64,000 bases of DNA from Crateriforma sp964453205 (GCA_964453205.1 CAYVRC010000001.1:62001-126000); one strand, 5' to 3'. Positions 36,701 through 45,813 are shown, counted from the first letter of the stretch. The notes: a model not told the origin generated them from the sequence alone. Program-made: numbers and translations.

Positions 36701-37369
36701 TTGGCCGTCAAAAGCGTGTGGATCATCGGCGGTGACGGCTGGGCTTACGACATCGGATTCGGCGGCTTGGATCACGTCCTCAGCACCGGTGCGAACGTCA
36801 ACATTTTGGTTTTGGACACGGGTGTTTACTCGAACACCGGCGGCCAGAATTCCAAGGCGACCCCCAGGGCGGCGACCGCCAAGTTCGCCGCCGGGGGAAA
36901 ACCGGCCCGCAAGAAAGACTTGGGGATGATCGCGGTTTCCTACGGCAACGCCTACGTCGCCCAGATCGCGATGGGCGCCAATCCGGCCCAAACGTTGAAG
37001 GTCTTTCACGAAGCCGAATCGTACGACGGACCGTCCTTGATCCTGGCTTACAGTCAGTGCATCGCGCACGGCATCGACATGGCGACCAGCATGACGCATC
37101 AAAAAGACGTCATCGCCTCGGGGATGTGGCCGCTGTACCGACACGACCCGCGTCTGAAGGAACAGGGTAAAAATCCGTTCGTCTTGGACAGCCGCAAACC
37201 GAGACTGGCGTTCTCGGAGTTGGCGAAACAGGAGGGCCGTTTCTCGATCGTCTGCCGGAACGATCCCGAGCGTGCCGCCCAGCTTTACGAATTGGCACAG
37301 GACGACATCGACCAACAGTGGCGTCGTTACGAACAGTTGGCCGCTTCACCCGGGGACGATAAGACCTGA
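33782..37369 (+). CDS. nifJ: Pyruvate:ferredoxin (flavodoxin) oxidoreductase
   Basis: 1195 residues, the single-chain homodimeric form. Domain order is: the pyrimidine-binding domain (YPITPASSMGELADQW near residue 30), domain II-III, the gamma-like domain (YGLGSDGTVGASKNTVKII), two 4Fe-4S clusters with CIECGLCSLVCPH at about 703 and CTGCQVCVDVCPA at about 760, then the proximal-cluster and TPP region (CSGCGETPY near 832, GGDGWAYDIGFGGLDHVL, LDTGVYSNTGGQNS). It converts pyruvate and CoA to acetyl-CoA, CO2 and reduced ferredoxin. Start at 33782 gives the standard N-terminus. It is convergent with a lactate/malate-dehydrogenase-like gene after 18 bases. Confidence 0.96.
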   Translation: MSQKKYVTVDGNEAVARVAHLTSEVIAIYPITPASSMGELADQWSSQGVKNLFGVTPSVIEMQSEAGAAAAVHGALQAGGLSTTFTASQGLLLMIPEMFKIAGQLLPTVFHVAARSIATHALSIFGDHSDVMATRGTGWAMLCSSSVQEAQDFAVIAGAAALDLRVPFLHFFDGFRTSHEVSKIVQVGEHEIREMIDDDAIQACRDRALTPDHPVIRGTAQNPDVFFQSREAANLYYCGLPHLLQAKMDKFAAVTGRRYKLFEYFGAEDAERVIVIMGSGGGAVKEAVTRLNAEGQRVGLLVVKLYRPLDAQRFVEALPSTVRRLAVLDRTKEPGAIGEPLFQDVLAAIDEQWDRVHHARKEDWPEVTGGRYGLSSKEFTPAMAAAVLEELKDTRPKKHFTVGIYDDVTRLSLKWDADFRTEAADVTRAVFYGLGSDGTVGASKNTVKIIGENTPLFAQGYFVYDSKKSGSTTVSHLRFGPRAIESTYLIDLATFVGCNQFQFMDRLDVLKSAGRGATLLLNSPFGPEQVWDRLPVTAQQQIVDKEIQVRVIDAYAVAKAAGMGNRINTIMQTCFFALSGVLPQDHAVDLIKQAIRKTYGKRGDEIVQKNFGAVDAALDNLHPVALPAEVVETGQVNGTRQMRRPVNGRTTDFVDRITSQLIAGAGDLLPVSALPVDGTFPVGTSKYEKRSIAQEIPIWDAELCIECGLCSLVCPHAAIRSKVYDRAVLADAPEHFTSAQWKDQRISDHVFTIQVAPDDCTGCQVCVDVCPAKSKTRAGHKAIDMLPKTEHAEVERANYDFFESIADLDRSLIKSGTVKGLQLLQPLFEFSGACSGCGETPYIKLMTQLFGDRAVIANATGCSSIFGGNLPTAPWTTDTDGRGPAWANSLFEDNSEFGLGIRLSIDHQRLLAEHLLGEMRGRVDEDLLEQISASRSSDEISIQQQRVRITELRRQLETIDTPAAKKLSRIADALAVKSVWIIGGDGWAYDIGFGGLDHVLSTGANVNILVLDTGVYSNTGGQNSKATPRAATAKFAAGGKPARKKDLGMIAVSYGNAYVAQIAMGANPAQTLKVFHEAESYDGPSLILAYSQCIAHGIDMATSMTHQKDVIASGMWPLYRHDPRLKEQGKNPFVLDSRKPRLAFSELAKQEGRFSIVCRNDPERAAQLYELAQDDIDQQWRRYEQLAASPGDDKT

Positions 37370-37387
37370 CGAGCCGAATCGGGACGA

Positions 37388-38293
37388 TCACCCCAGGCTG
37401 CGGGTCGCCTTGGCGACTTGCGATGCCGAGTTCCGAAACGCGGTTTGTTCGTCTTCCGAAAGGGGCGGATGGAGGATGCGGGTCACGCCGCTGCGACCGA
37501 TCACCGTCGGCAAAGACAAGCACACGTCGTGAACCCCGGCGTAGCCGTCGACCAGGACGCTGACCGGCATCGTGTGACGCAGGTCGTAGACGATGCTGTC
37601 GATGATCATCATGGTCGCCAACGCGATGCCGTAGCTGGTGTTTCCTTTACGGCGGTAAACCTCGTATCCCATGTTGACGGTTTGCTGAAACAATCGTCGC
37701 GACGTGTCGCTGGGATAAAACCTTTCACCACCCGTCATGGCGACCGAATGAGCCGCAAACTGGCTGTCGCCGTGTTCGCCCAGGATGTACGCGCGGATGT
37801 CGTCGGCATGGATCTGCAGTTCCTCGGACAGCAAGGCACGATAACGCACGCTGTCCAGCAGCGTCCCTGTTCCGATGACGCGGTGCGCGGGAAAACCGGA
37901 AAGTCGGATCGCGGCGTAGGTCAGCACGTCGACGGGATTGGTGACGATCACAAAGATCGCGTCGGGACTGGCGTCCGCCAAGGGCGGAATCCACTGTTTG
38001 AAAATTTCGAAATTGTCGATCGCCAGATCCAACCGGGTGCGTACCGGATCGCCGAAGGGCACCGACGCGGTCATGACGATGACGTCGCTGCCGGCCGATT
38101 CCGGGACGCTTCCCGAGCGGATTTGCATGTTGCTGTTTTGCAAAGCGCTGGCGTGGGAAAGGTCCATCGCTTCGCCTTCGGCTTTCTCCGCACTGCGATT
38201 GATCAACAGCAACTGATCGGCCAACGGATTGATGGTCGCGGCGAAAGCGATCGCCGCGCCGACGCGTCCGGTTCCGACGATCGTGATTTTCAT
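37388..38293 (-). CDS. Lactate/malate dehydrogenase family protein with atypical specificity loop
   Basis: 301 residues. The Rossmann GTGRVG is at 7-12. The catalytic core is kept: Arg87 (TRLDL), Asn119, Asp147 and Arg150 in LLDSVRYR, and His174 in GEHGDSQ. Two positions differ from LDH and MDH. The acidic residue that holds the NAD ribose is Asn32 followed by Arg33, which suggests NADP(H) or relaxed use. The loop before TRLDL (ASVPFGDPVR, 76-85) is one residue longer and lacks the Gln (LDH) or Arg (MDH) at position 102. Substrate is therefore open. Overlaps the next gene by 4 bases. Confidence 0.85.
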   Translation of the reverse strand: MKITIVGTGRVGAAIAFAATINPLADQLLLINRSAEKAEGEAMDLSHASALQNSNMQIRSGSVPESAGSDVIVMTASVPFGDPVRTRLDLAIDNFEIFKQWIPPLADASPDAIFVIVTNPVDVLTYAAIRLSGFPAHRVIGTGTLLDSVRYRALLSEELQIHADDIRAYILGEHGDSQFAAHSVAMTGGERFYPSDTSRRLFQQTVNMGYEVYRRKGNTSYGIALATMMIIDSIVYDLRHTMPVSVLVDGYAGVHDVCLSLPTVIGRSGVTRILHPPLSEDEQTAFRNSASQVAKATRSLG

Positions 38294-40245
38294 GCCTCGT
38301 TCTGATCCGCTTCGCCGAGCCCGACGATCTGCAACAGTCGCAAGGCGTTGGTCGTCGGGGACACGCCCGTTCGCATTTGATAATCGAACGTCATCTGGTC
38401 GTTTCCGTCGGCGTCCGGTGTGATCGTTTCCCGAAAATGGACGGTCGTGGCGATCTGTTGCAACTCCGGTTCATCGGCCAGTTCCAAGTCGTGCGTGCTG
38501 ATCGCGCCGATGGCTCCCAAGCGTCGCAGGTGCGAGAGCACTTGAGTCACGGCGATTTGTCGTTCGCGACTGTTGGTGCCCTGCAAGATTTCATCCAGGA
38601 GATAAAGCGTGACGCGGTCGTCCTGTTTCTGTAAACGTCGTGCATGATCGACGACGGCTTTGAGACGATGCAGTTCGGCCATGTAAAACGAAACGCCTTC
38701 GGCCAGGTTGTCACTGACCCGAATGCTGGTGGCCATTTCCATCGAAGGCAAGGAAAGCCGTCGGGCACAGGCGGGAGCCCCGGCCGCGGCCAGGGCGACG
38801 TTCAGCCCGATGCTCCGCAGCATCGTGCTTTTGCCCGACATGTTGCTGCCGGTGACCAGCAGCACCGTTCCCGGCGGCCCGACTTGGACGTCGTTGCAGA
38901 CGCGGGCTTCGTCGGACAACAACGGGTGCCCGATCGCGGTGGCTGCCAAGACCGCGGCATCACCGGACCTCGGCGAAACCCACTCGGGCTGCGTCCAAGA
39001 CGGTTGTTCGTCATGAACGGCCGCGAGGGACATCAGGGCTTCCAGTTCACCGAGCGCGTCGAACCAGTCGGCCGCCCGGGTGCCGTAACGGAGCTGCCAC
39101 GCTTCCAAGCGTCGCATCACGCGAACGTCCCAGAGGCCCCAACATTGCAGCGGCAGGTACAACAAAAACGTCGCGGCGGATTGCTTCAGAGCCCCCTTAC
39201 GGGCCACGCTGCTCAGGGCGTCCATCCCCGCCACCGCGCTGTCATCGCCTTCGACCAATCGCCGGCGAATCTCGTTGAGCAGGCCGTCGGTGTCTGAATC
39301 CGTCGGCAACATCTGGCCGAAACGAAACAGTTCGGCGTAATCTTGGACGACGCGTCGGCTGGACATCGCGACGCTAAAGACCTCGTGTGCCGGTCCCAGG
39401 ACCAGGCTGCTGAGCAGGACGTTACCGATCGCCAGGAACAACAAACCCAAAGCGGTCAAGCGGATCCAGGAACCGTCCGAGACACCGATCAGGCTGAGCA
39501 AGAACGCGGCAAACAAGCCGACCGCGATCAACGCCGAAAGGTTCGCCCACACGACCAACCAGCTGCGGGATTGCAGCCAAGTCGGCCCGCCGGCCCAGCG
39601 GGCGAACCGTTCAGGGTCGCCCGTGCTCGCCGCAATCTCTCGCGACAGGACGTAGAAACGAAGTCGTCCTTCGCGTTCGGGCGCGAGCACTTCGGCGGCT
39701 CGGAAACGCGACCGCGCCAGCGTGTCGGTGGCGGGACCGGCCAGCCAAGCGGCTAGCTTGCGAATGCCCGCGTGCGTCGCCGCGACGCTGACCAAACGGA
39801 ACAGCGACGCTTTTCCGAACAGGTCCAAGTCGACCGCCACGTCACGTTCGTGCGCGGGCAGATCGAGCGAATCGATCAAGCCGGCTGCCCCATCGTCCTC
39901 GATCGCATCCCAATCCCGCTGCACCCGTGCGATCAGTCGACGAAAGACCCGCTTTTCTTGGCGAAGCCGGTCCAGCCGATCACGGATCGGTTCATTGTAA
40001 ATCACGACGCCCAAGAACGCGGCAAACGCCGTGGCGGCGAGCGCGGCGAAAACCGCTCCGGCCTGCGAGAACGCGGACAAGAACAACAGGAACAACACCA
40101 ACAAGAACAGCAACACGCGAACGATGCCGATCCGGTGATCGGAGGCTTCGGCCCGTTGTTGTTCGTCGTCGATACGATCCAGGTGTTGTTGATAACGGAC
40201 GACGGCATCGGCGTCGGCGTCCGCCGCATCAGTTTTTGGGGCCAA
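38290..40245 (-). CDS. Membrane-bound MutS-like ATPase
   Basis: 650 residues from a TTG at 40245, preceded by GGAAGGAAT; a TTG at 40302 would extend it by 19 residues without a ribosome site. Hydrophobic segments at about 25-65 and 215-270 (as two hairpins) flank a soluble core. The C-terminal third is the MutS ATPase domain: Walker A TGSNMSGKST (464-473), the MutS helix DNLAEGVSFYMAELHRL, Walker B LYLLDEI (about 546) and STHDLELA. No mismatch-binding domain is present. Such membrane MutS relatives are known in several phyla, but their function is not settled. It is coupled to the dehydrogenase gene by a 4-base overlap. Confidence 0.87.
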   Translation of the reverse strand: MAPKTDAADADADAVVRYQQHLDRIDDEQQRAEASDHRIGIVRVLLFLLVLFLLFLSAFSQAGAVFAALAATAFAAFLGVVIYNEPIRDRLDRLRQEKRVFRRLIARVQRDWDAIEDDGAAGLIDSLDLPAHERDVAVDLDLFGKASLFRLVSVAATHAGIRKLAAWLAGPATDTLARSRFRAAEVLAPEREGRLRFYVLSREIAASTGDPERFARWAGGPTWLQSRSWLVVWANLSALIAVGLFAAFLLSLIGVSDGSWIRLTALGLLFLAIGNVLLSSLVLGPAHEVFSVAMSSRRVVQDYAELFRFGQMLPTDSDTDGLLNEIRRRLVEGDDSAVAGMDALSSVARKGALKQSAATFLLYLPLQCWGLWDVRVMRRLEAWQLRYGTRAADWFDALGELEALMSLAAVHDEQPSWTQPEWVSPRSGDAAVLAATAIGHPLLSDEARVCNDVQVGPPGTVLLVTGSNMSGKSTMLRSIGLNVALAAAGAPACARRLSLPSMEMATSIRVSDNLAEGVSFYMAELHRLKAVVDHARRLQKQDDRVTLYLLDEILQGTNSRERQIAVTQVLSHLRRLGAIGAISTHDLELADEPELQQIATTVHFRETITPDADGNDQMTFDYQMRTGVSPTTNALRLLQIVGLGEADQNEA

Positions 40246-40317
40246 GACAGATTCCTTCCGGTGAAGGTGGTGGGTGCTGAAGGGGGACGTGCCGAATTTC
40301 AACGCAGCCGGATTCTT

Positions 40318-41751
40318 CTAAGCCGCGTTTGCCGACGCACTCGCACGTATTTTGGCGGCCGATCGACCCGCGCTGATGACTTTCAACGCGACACGATCCT
40401 GTAAATTCGGTCGGAAGATCGTCAGCAACAACATCGGCAGAAACCACGCGATGTAAAGACCTCCGCCGTAGCCGTGCCAAAACTGAGCCGCCACCATGAC
40501 GGCCGCGGTGCAACTGATCAACGTGCCCAAATTCTTCTGGGCCGGCCAAATCGCAAAGAACAGGCTCAGAATGACAAACCCGACGATGACGGGGAATCGC
40601 CAGACGGGATTCCAGCCCAGTTCCCAGACGCCGCGGGGTTCGCTCGTCGGCAAACGCAACCCGAACATCCGCTGGAGGTGAGCCGTCAACGATTCCGTGC
40701 CGGCAAACGTCAGCAACAACATCAGCACGACCAGCATCGAAACGACGCCGACGCCGAACCGACGCGTGCCACGTTGCCAATAAAAACTGAACCAAAGCGG
40801 CAACAAAAACAGCGGGTAATAAACCAGTCCCGCGGCCAACCCCATGAAGACCCCGGCGATCATCGGTTTGCGATACGAAAGCACCGCCCACAACAACAAA
40901 GCCGCCGGCACCGCATGATCGACGCGGCCGGTCATCTGGGCCGTGTAGGGCAGCAACAGATAAAGCAACGCGCAACCGGTACCGGCACACAAGTTATTGA
41001 AATGCCGTTTCCCGATCATCACGATGGCCACGACGATGGACATTTGGGCGATGATCGCAAGCACTTTGGCGATCGTCGCGACGCGTTGTTGACGCGGCGT
41101 CAATTCGGAGATCGTTCGCGGAGCATCGCCGCCAACCGATTCGCTGACCGGACGAGTGGGGATCGCCGGCAACATGTTCATCAGCGAATACCCCGGTCCG
41201 AGCTGAGGACCTTGTTCCTCTTGGATCTGTGGCGTGCTGGTCACGACGTTCGCCATCATGAAGACGAACAGCGAAATGCCGATGAAGTTCAATCCGCCGG
41301 TGGTCAAATTAGGATCCAACAAGGGCCGCCGGACCATCAACGGATCCAACAACAACCGGATCAGGATGAAGGCTTCGACAAAGAACAACCAAACGAACCC
41401 GTGACGTTTCAAAGCGATCCAGGTGTACGGCTGGACGACGGGTTCGGCGATCGTCACGGACGTCGAATCGGCGACGGGGTCCGAAAGCGACCGGGCTTCC
41501 GAAAGCGACCGGGCCTCCGAAACCAACTGGGCTTCCAGCCGCAGCGACTGATCGCGTTGATCCAGCTCCCGTCGCTGACCCTCGTGAACCATCAACAGCC
41601 CCGGTGCCAACAGGATCAGCAGCAGGATGTCCAGATTCCGGACGCTCCAAAAACGATGGAACACGAAGTACAGGCCCAGCGTCAAAAACGACGACATGTA
41701 GACCCATGTCGTCGGCTCGGGACGTCGGTAATACAGCAACAATTCGCTCAT
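40318..41751 (-). CDS. Polytopic membrane protein, possible glycosyltransferase-fold
   Basis: 477 residues with about nine hydrophobic helices (for example FLTLGLYFVFHRFW, ILLLILLAPGLLMV, FVWLFFVEAFILIRLLL, ALLYLLLPYTAQMTGRVDHAVPAALLLW). The segment GRVDHAVPAALLLWAVLSYRKPMIAGVFMGLAAGLVYYPLFLLPLW recalls the membrane core of DUF2029/GT87-type proteins, but the catalytic loop is not evident. Residues about 80-92 are a short repeat SEARSLSEARSLSD. I assign no function. Confidence 0.75.
   Translation of the reverse strand: MSELLLYYRRPEPTTWVYMSSFLTLGLYFVFHRFWSVRNLDILLLILLAPGLLMVHEGQRRELDQRDQSLRLEAQLVSEARSLSEARSLSDPVADSTSVTIAEPVVQPYTWIALKRHGFVWLFFVEAFILIRLLLDPLMVRRPLLDPNLTTGGLNFIGISLFVFMMANVVTSTPQIQEEQGPQLGPGYSLMNMLPAIPTRPVSESVGGDAPRTISELTPRQQRVATIAKVLAIIAQMSIVVAIVMIGKRHFNNLCAGTGCALLYLLLPYTAQMTGRVDHAVPAALLLWAVLSYRKPMIAGVFMGLAAGLVYYPLFLLPLWFSFYWQRGTRRFGVGVVSMLVVLMLLLTFAGTESLTAHLQRMFGLRLPTSEPRGVWELGWNPVWRFPVIVGFVILSLFFAIWPAQKNLGTLISCTAAVMVAAQFWHGYGGGLYIAWFLPMLLLTIFRPNLQDRVALKVISAGRSAAKIRASASANAA
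41480..41533. repeat. 18-bp tandem repeat in the membrane protein gene
   Basis: Three units of 18 bp starting TCCGAAAGCGACCGGGC at 41480, 41498 and a diverged copy at 41516. The period of six codons gives the SEARSL repeat in the encoded protein, located in the cytoplasmic loop after the first two helices. Confidence 0.75.
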
Positions 41752-41857
41752 CGCATCGATTCTCCACCTTGCCGTCTAGGATAAACCGGCACCCAGTCGG
41801 TGAACACCATCGGATCCCCCGGGTCCAAGGTCTCGCCGGTGGGCTGTTCCGGCGACT

Positions 41858-42760
41858 TCAGCCGAACAGCGTCAGGACAAGGGCACCGGACAAAATCCCC
41901 GCCAGGCACCACGACTTTGCCACCACCTGACCCTCACCGAGCGCCGCGGCACCGAAGGCGAAAGCCACGAAAACGCTGCAACGGCGAAGCGTCGAAACGA
42001 CCGAAATCAAGGCTTCGGGGTCGGCCACGGCGGTGAAGTAAACCAGGTCTGTGGCCAACAAGAGCGGACTGATCATCCACACGCTCGGTCGCCACCGGAT
42101 CGGATTAACGTGCCTTTCGTTTCGCCACCACCATGTGAAACAAGGCACCATCGCCGGCACCAGGTCGATCGTGAACCAGGCTTGCAAGGTCGCCACGGGC
42201 AAGCCGCATGTCTGTAGCAAATACTTGTCATAAATCGAGCTCAGTGCGCCGGTGATCGTCGCCAACATCATGCAGGCGACCCAGCGATTGCGAGCAAAGT
42301 GAATGCCCTCGCGACGCCCCACTGAGGAAAAAGCCCAAAACGACATCAAGACCACCGTGATCCCGATCCATTGCGTCACCGACGGTCGCTCGCCCAGAAA
42401 CGTGATCGCGATCAGGATCGTCCACAGCGGACTGGTCGACCGGATCGGCGCGGCGATCGACAGCGGCAGGTGCTTCAACGCGAACAGAGAAAACGTCCAA
42501 GACGCGGCCACCAGCAGACTCTTTGCCGCCACCAGGACGTGCTGAGAAAACGTCAGTGGCACCAATCGCAAAAATTCGATCGGCTGGCTTTCCGGCGACA
42601 CGAAACTCCAAATCAGCAGCGGCAGCCACAACAACGCTCCTTCCGAGGTGCTGATCAGCAAGACCGCCGGCACGGCATTGCCGCGCGCCGCCATCTTCTT
42701 GGTGATGTCGTAACACCCCAACAGCACGGCGGAGATCAAGGAAAGGAGGACCCAGGTCAT
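41858..42760 (-). CDS. EamA-family DMT transporter
   Basis: 300 residues with ten hydrophobic helices in two EamA halves. The first half ends SIAAPIRSTSPLWTILIAITFLGERPS and the second ends LISVVSTLRRCSVFVAFAFGAAALGEG, the usual repeat signatures. It is an inner-membrane metabolite or drug exporter. The substrate is unknown. It is divergent from the aminotransferase gene by 146 bases. Confidence 0.88.
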   Translation of the reverse strand: MTWVLLSLISAVLLGCYDITKKMAARGNAVPAVLLISTSEGALLWLPLLIWSFVSPESQPIEFLRLVPLTFSQHVLVAAKSLLVAASWTFSLFALKHLPLSIAAPIRSTSPLWTILIAITFLGERPSVTQWIGITVVLMSFWAFSSVGRREGIHFARNRWVACMMLATITGALSSIYDKYLLQTCGLPVATLQAWFTIDLVPAMVPCFTWWWRNERHVNPIRWRPSVWMISPLLLATDLVYFTAVADPEALISVVSTLRRCSVFVAFAFGAAALGEGQVVAKSWCLAGILSGALVLTLFG

Positions 42761-42906
42761 GCGTCAATCATCGACCGTGAACCTGATCGCGTGAATGGGG
42801 TCACCTTCAGCGGCGACCTCTTGCCGACCTCCGCCGCGTTTGTCATGCCAAGGCGACGAATTCGCACCGGTCGGCTAAAATCCTTTCCTCAACGACCAGC
42901 AACCGC

Positions 42907-44343
42907 ATGACGACGAACATGACCGAACCCACCACGTCCAAAGTCGCGAATCCCCCGATCACCGTGGCCGATCAGCTTCGCAGCGATCCGCGGATCGCCC
43001 AAGCCAAACGGTTGATCGCCGAAGCGGTCGCGGATCACGCCGGAAAGTTGTCCGACGTTCGCCCCGCCGAGGCGACGCTGGCGGGCGGCTACCAAGCGAT
43101 GCTGGATCGCGCGGCGGCGGTTCGTGGCGGGCCGACCCTGTGGCCTTATTTGTCCTCCGGCCTGGGCAACGGCCCCTACGTCGAATTGGCCGACGGCAGC
43201 GTCAAACTGGATTTCATCGGCGGCATCGGCGTGCACGGCTTGGGCCACAGTTCATCGATCGCGACCGAGGCCGCGCTGGACGCGGCGATCGAGGACACCG
43301 CCATGCAGGGCAACCTGCAACAGAACCCGGCCAGCGTCGTGATGGCCGAAAAGCTGATCGCGGCGGCCTGCCAGTCCGGCGCGGATTTGTCGCACTGCAT
43401 GTTGTCGACCAGCGGCGCGATGGCCAACGAAAACGCCCTCAAAATCGCGTTCCACCACCAAACGCCCGCCGATCGAATCTTGGCTTTTGACAACGCCTTT
43501 GCGGGGCGATCATTGGCCCTGGCCGCGCTCACGGATCGACCCAACTACCGCGCCGGGTTGCCGCTCGCTTTGAACGTCGATTACTTGCCCTTTCTGGATC
43601 ATGAGCATCCCCGCCGCAGCACGCGTTGGGCCGTCGATGAATTGAAACGGTTGCTCGCGCGTCATCCGGGGCGATACGCCGCTTTTTGGGCCGAACCGAT
43701 CGCCGGGGAAGGCGGTTACTACAGCGGGAGTCATGAGTTCTTCGGCCAGATCTGCAAACCGCTTCGCGACGCCGGCATCCCGGTCATCTTTGACGAAGTC
43801 CAATCGTTTTCACGTCTGTCCCGACCTTTCGCGTTTCAGCATTACGACCTGGACGAGTTCGCCGACATCGTCACGATCGGAAAGATCACGCAAGTTTGTG
43901 CGACGCTATATCGACCCGAGTTCAAACCGACCGGGCCGATTCTCAGTCAAACGTTCACCGGTGCGACCTCGTCGATCGCTGTCGGCATCGCGACGCTCGA
44001 TGCCCTGGACCAAGCCGGCTGCTTCGGCACGTCCGGTGCCAACATGACACGTCATCGATACTTCGCCGATCGGTTGGCCGAGCTTGCCGTCAAGCACCCG
44101 GGGAAACTGAGCGGCCCGTTCGGTGAAGGCATGATGGTCGCCTTCACGCCCGGCGGTGGCTCGTTCGACGAAGCCAAGCAGCTGATGGAAGTCATGTACG
44201 ACACCGGCCTGCTGGGATTCGTTTGCGGCGCCGCCCCGACCCGACTCCGTTTCCTGCCACCGCCGGCAACGACGACGACGCAGCACATCGACGCGGCGAT
44301 CACATTGCTGGATCGTTCGCTGACAAAGTGGTCGGCGGCTTAG
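42907..44343 (+). CDS. Class III PLP-dependent aminotransferase
   Basis: 478 residues. Family blocks are GIGVHGLGHSS, STSGAMANENALKIAF, AFDNAFAGRSLALAALT, WAEPIAGEGGYYSG, and IFDEVQSFSRLSRPFAF, then the PLP lysine Lys326 in VTIGKITQ. Class III enzymes transfer amino groups from omega positions (ornithine, lysine, GABA) or act on other amines. The motif around the lysine (GKITQVCATLYR) is not the usual GKALGGG, so the substrate class is uncertain. N-terminal 90 residues are longer than in ArgD. Confidence 0.87.
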   Translation: MTTNMTEPTTSKVANPPITVADQLRSDPRIAQAKRLIAEAVADHAGKLSDVRPAEATLAGGYQAMLDRAAAVRGGPTLWPYLSSGLGNGPYVELADGSVKLDFIGGIGVHGLGHSSSIATEAALDAAIEDTAMQGNLQQNPASVVMAEKLIAAACQSGADLSHCMLSTSGAMANENALKIAFHHQTPADRILAFDNAFAGRSLALAALTDRPNYRAGLPLALNVDYLPFLDHEHPRRSTRWAVDELKRLLARHPGRYAAFWAEPIAGEGGYYSGSHEFFGQICKPLRDAGIPVIFDEVQSFSRLSRPFAFQHYDLDEFADIVTIGKITQVCATLYRPEFKPTGPILSQTFTGATSSIAVGIATLDALDQAGCFGTSGANMTRHRYFADRLAELAVKHPGKLSGPFGEGMMVAFTPGGGSFDEAKQLMEVMYDTGLLGFVCGAAPTRLRFLPPPATTTTQHIDAAITLLDRSLTKWSAA

Positions 44344-44415
44344 CAACACGCGATCCCTAACCGTTCGATTCACCGTCGCGGATGTCGCCAGACTTCCGAC
44401 TCCCGAAATACCGAA

Positions 44416-45813
44416 TCAATCGGTTTCGCCGATGCACCACAGTCGACTGTTCGTGCGAATCAACAATTGCCCCGAATCGGCGACGATGCTCGATCGGACT
44501 TGGTTTCCGGATTCCGAAATCGGCTCCATCGGCTCGGTGAGGATGATTTCGCCATCGGCGGCGTCGACCACGGTGACCTCGCCCAGAAAATTGACCAGGT
44601 AGATCATGCCGTCGGCGATGGTCGGCGAGGCTTCGTATTTGCTACGCCCCGGCGTCTTGACGCTCCAGACCACTTCCCCGGTGCGGGGCCGAACCCTCGT
44701 CAGCGTCTTGCGTCCATCGCTGAGCACAAAAAAGTCACCGTCATGAAACGCCGGAGTCGGCACGTCGGAACTGAGCACTCGTTCGTCTTCACTGATCCAC
44801 AACAAGTCCTCGTATCGGATCGTCCCATTCTTTCCCGCCGGCACGGCGTAGATCGGTTCGTTCTTCGGCGCGCACGCCAGGATCACCCCGTCGCCATAGA
44901 CCGGCGACGGCACGAGTCGCCAATGAGGAATCCGTTGCGGATTCCAGGTCCCCCACCGCCAAAATTCACGCCCCGTTTCGGGATCATGCCCGGAGATGCA
45001 ATCACCACCGGCGATCAGAATTTCCGCCCGTCCCTGATGCACCATCGGGACCGGCGACGTAAACGCTTCCAACGATTCCTCCACGGCTTTGGCAGGCCGG
45101 ACATGGCGAAAGATCTCATCCCCGGTCTTCGGATCGAGCGCCAATAAATAGGAATCGATTCCCGGCACGATCCGTTGATCGATGCCTTCGCCTTCTTTGC
45201 GATAGTCCCGTTGCAAGACTTGAATGTACAACTTGCCGTCGTAAAGCAGCGGACTGGTGCTGAAGGTCCAACCGAATGCAAAGGGACCCAAATTCTTGTC
45301 CCACTGCTTGTCGCCTTTCATGTCGTAGGCGACCAGATCGCCGTTGCCGAAAAAGAAAAAGACCGATTGGCCATCGGTCGCCGGCGTCGGGGCGGAGAAC
45401 GTGCTGCGGGTGTCTTTGCGAATCCCGTCGGCAACGTCCCGCTGCCAAAGGACCGACCCGTCGGCGCGATCGAGGCACATCGCGACCAGCTTGTCCCCGT
45501 CGACATCGGAACTCGAAACGAACACGCGATCGCCAAACACCACGGGTGTCGCCGCACTCGGCCCGGGCATCTCGGCGCTCCAGCGGACATTGGTTTGTTG
45601 GCTGAACGTCCGCGGCAGACCCGTGGTCGGCGAGGTGCCGTTGAAATTCGGTCCGCGGAACTGGTTCCAGTGCGTTTCGTCGGCTCGCAGGTTTCCAAAT
45701 CCGCCGGCACCGATTGCCGATCCGAACAACACACACGTGACCGCCAACCACAGCGGAAAGCCAAAACCGTGAGGCTCGGCCGATCTCAGAAATGTTCGTG
45801 GGTTCAATTTCAT
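44416..45813 (-). CDS. Secreted PQQ-binding-like beta-propeller protein
   Basis: 465 residues from the ATG at 45813. A signal peptide is present (residues about 15-40, LWLAVTCVLFGSAIGAGG). The family entry WNQFRGPNFNGTSPTTGLPRTF is followed by repeated blades of the kind ATPVVFGDRVFVSSSD, LLYDGKLYIQVLQR, SPVYGDGVILACA, SPTIADGMIYLVNFLGEVTVVDAADGEI. These planctomycete proteins are predicted periplasmic or outer-membrane-associated propellers. A true PQQ dehydrogenase active site is not seen. Confidence 0.9.
   Translation of the reverse strand: MKLNPRTFLRSAEPHGFGFPLWLAVTCVLFGSAIGAGGFGNLRADETHWNQFRGPNFNGTSPTTGLPRTFSQQTNVRWSAEMPGPSAATPVVFGDRVFVSSSDVDGDKLVAMCLDRADGSVLWQRDVADGIRKDTRSTFSAPTPATDGQSVFFFFGNGDLVAYDMKGDKQWDKNLGPFAFGWTFSTSPLLYDGKLYIQVLQRDYRKEGEGIDQRIVPGIDSYLLALDPKTGDEIFRHVRPAKAVEESLEAFTSPVPMVHQGRAEILIAGGDCISGHDPETGREFWRWGTWNPQRIPHWRLVPSPVYGDGVILACAPKNEPIYAVPAGKNGTIRYEDLLWISEDERVLSSDVPTPAFHDGDFFVLSDGRKTLTRVRPRTGEVVWSVKTPGRSKYEASPTIADGMIYLVNFLGEVTVVDAADGEIILTEPMEPISESGNQVRSSIVADSGQLLIRTNSRLWCIGETD

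Noticed and set aside
35786..37315. 509-codon open frame antisense to the pyruvate oxidoreductase
   Set aside because: Wholly within a confident gene; the protein is Arg/His/Asp rich with no recognisable motif. A shadow frame.
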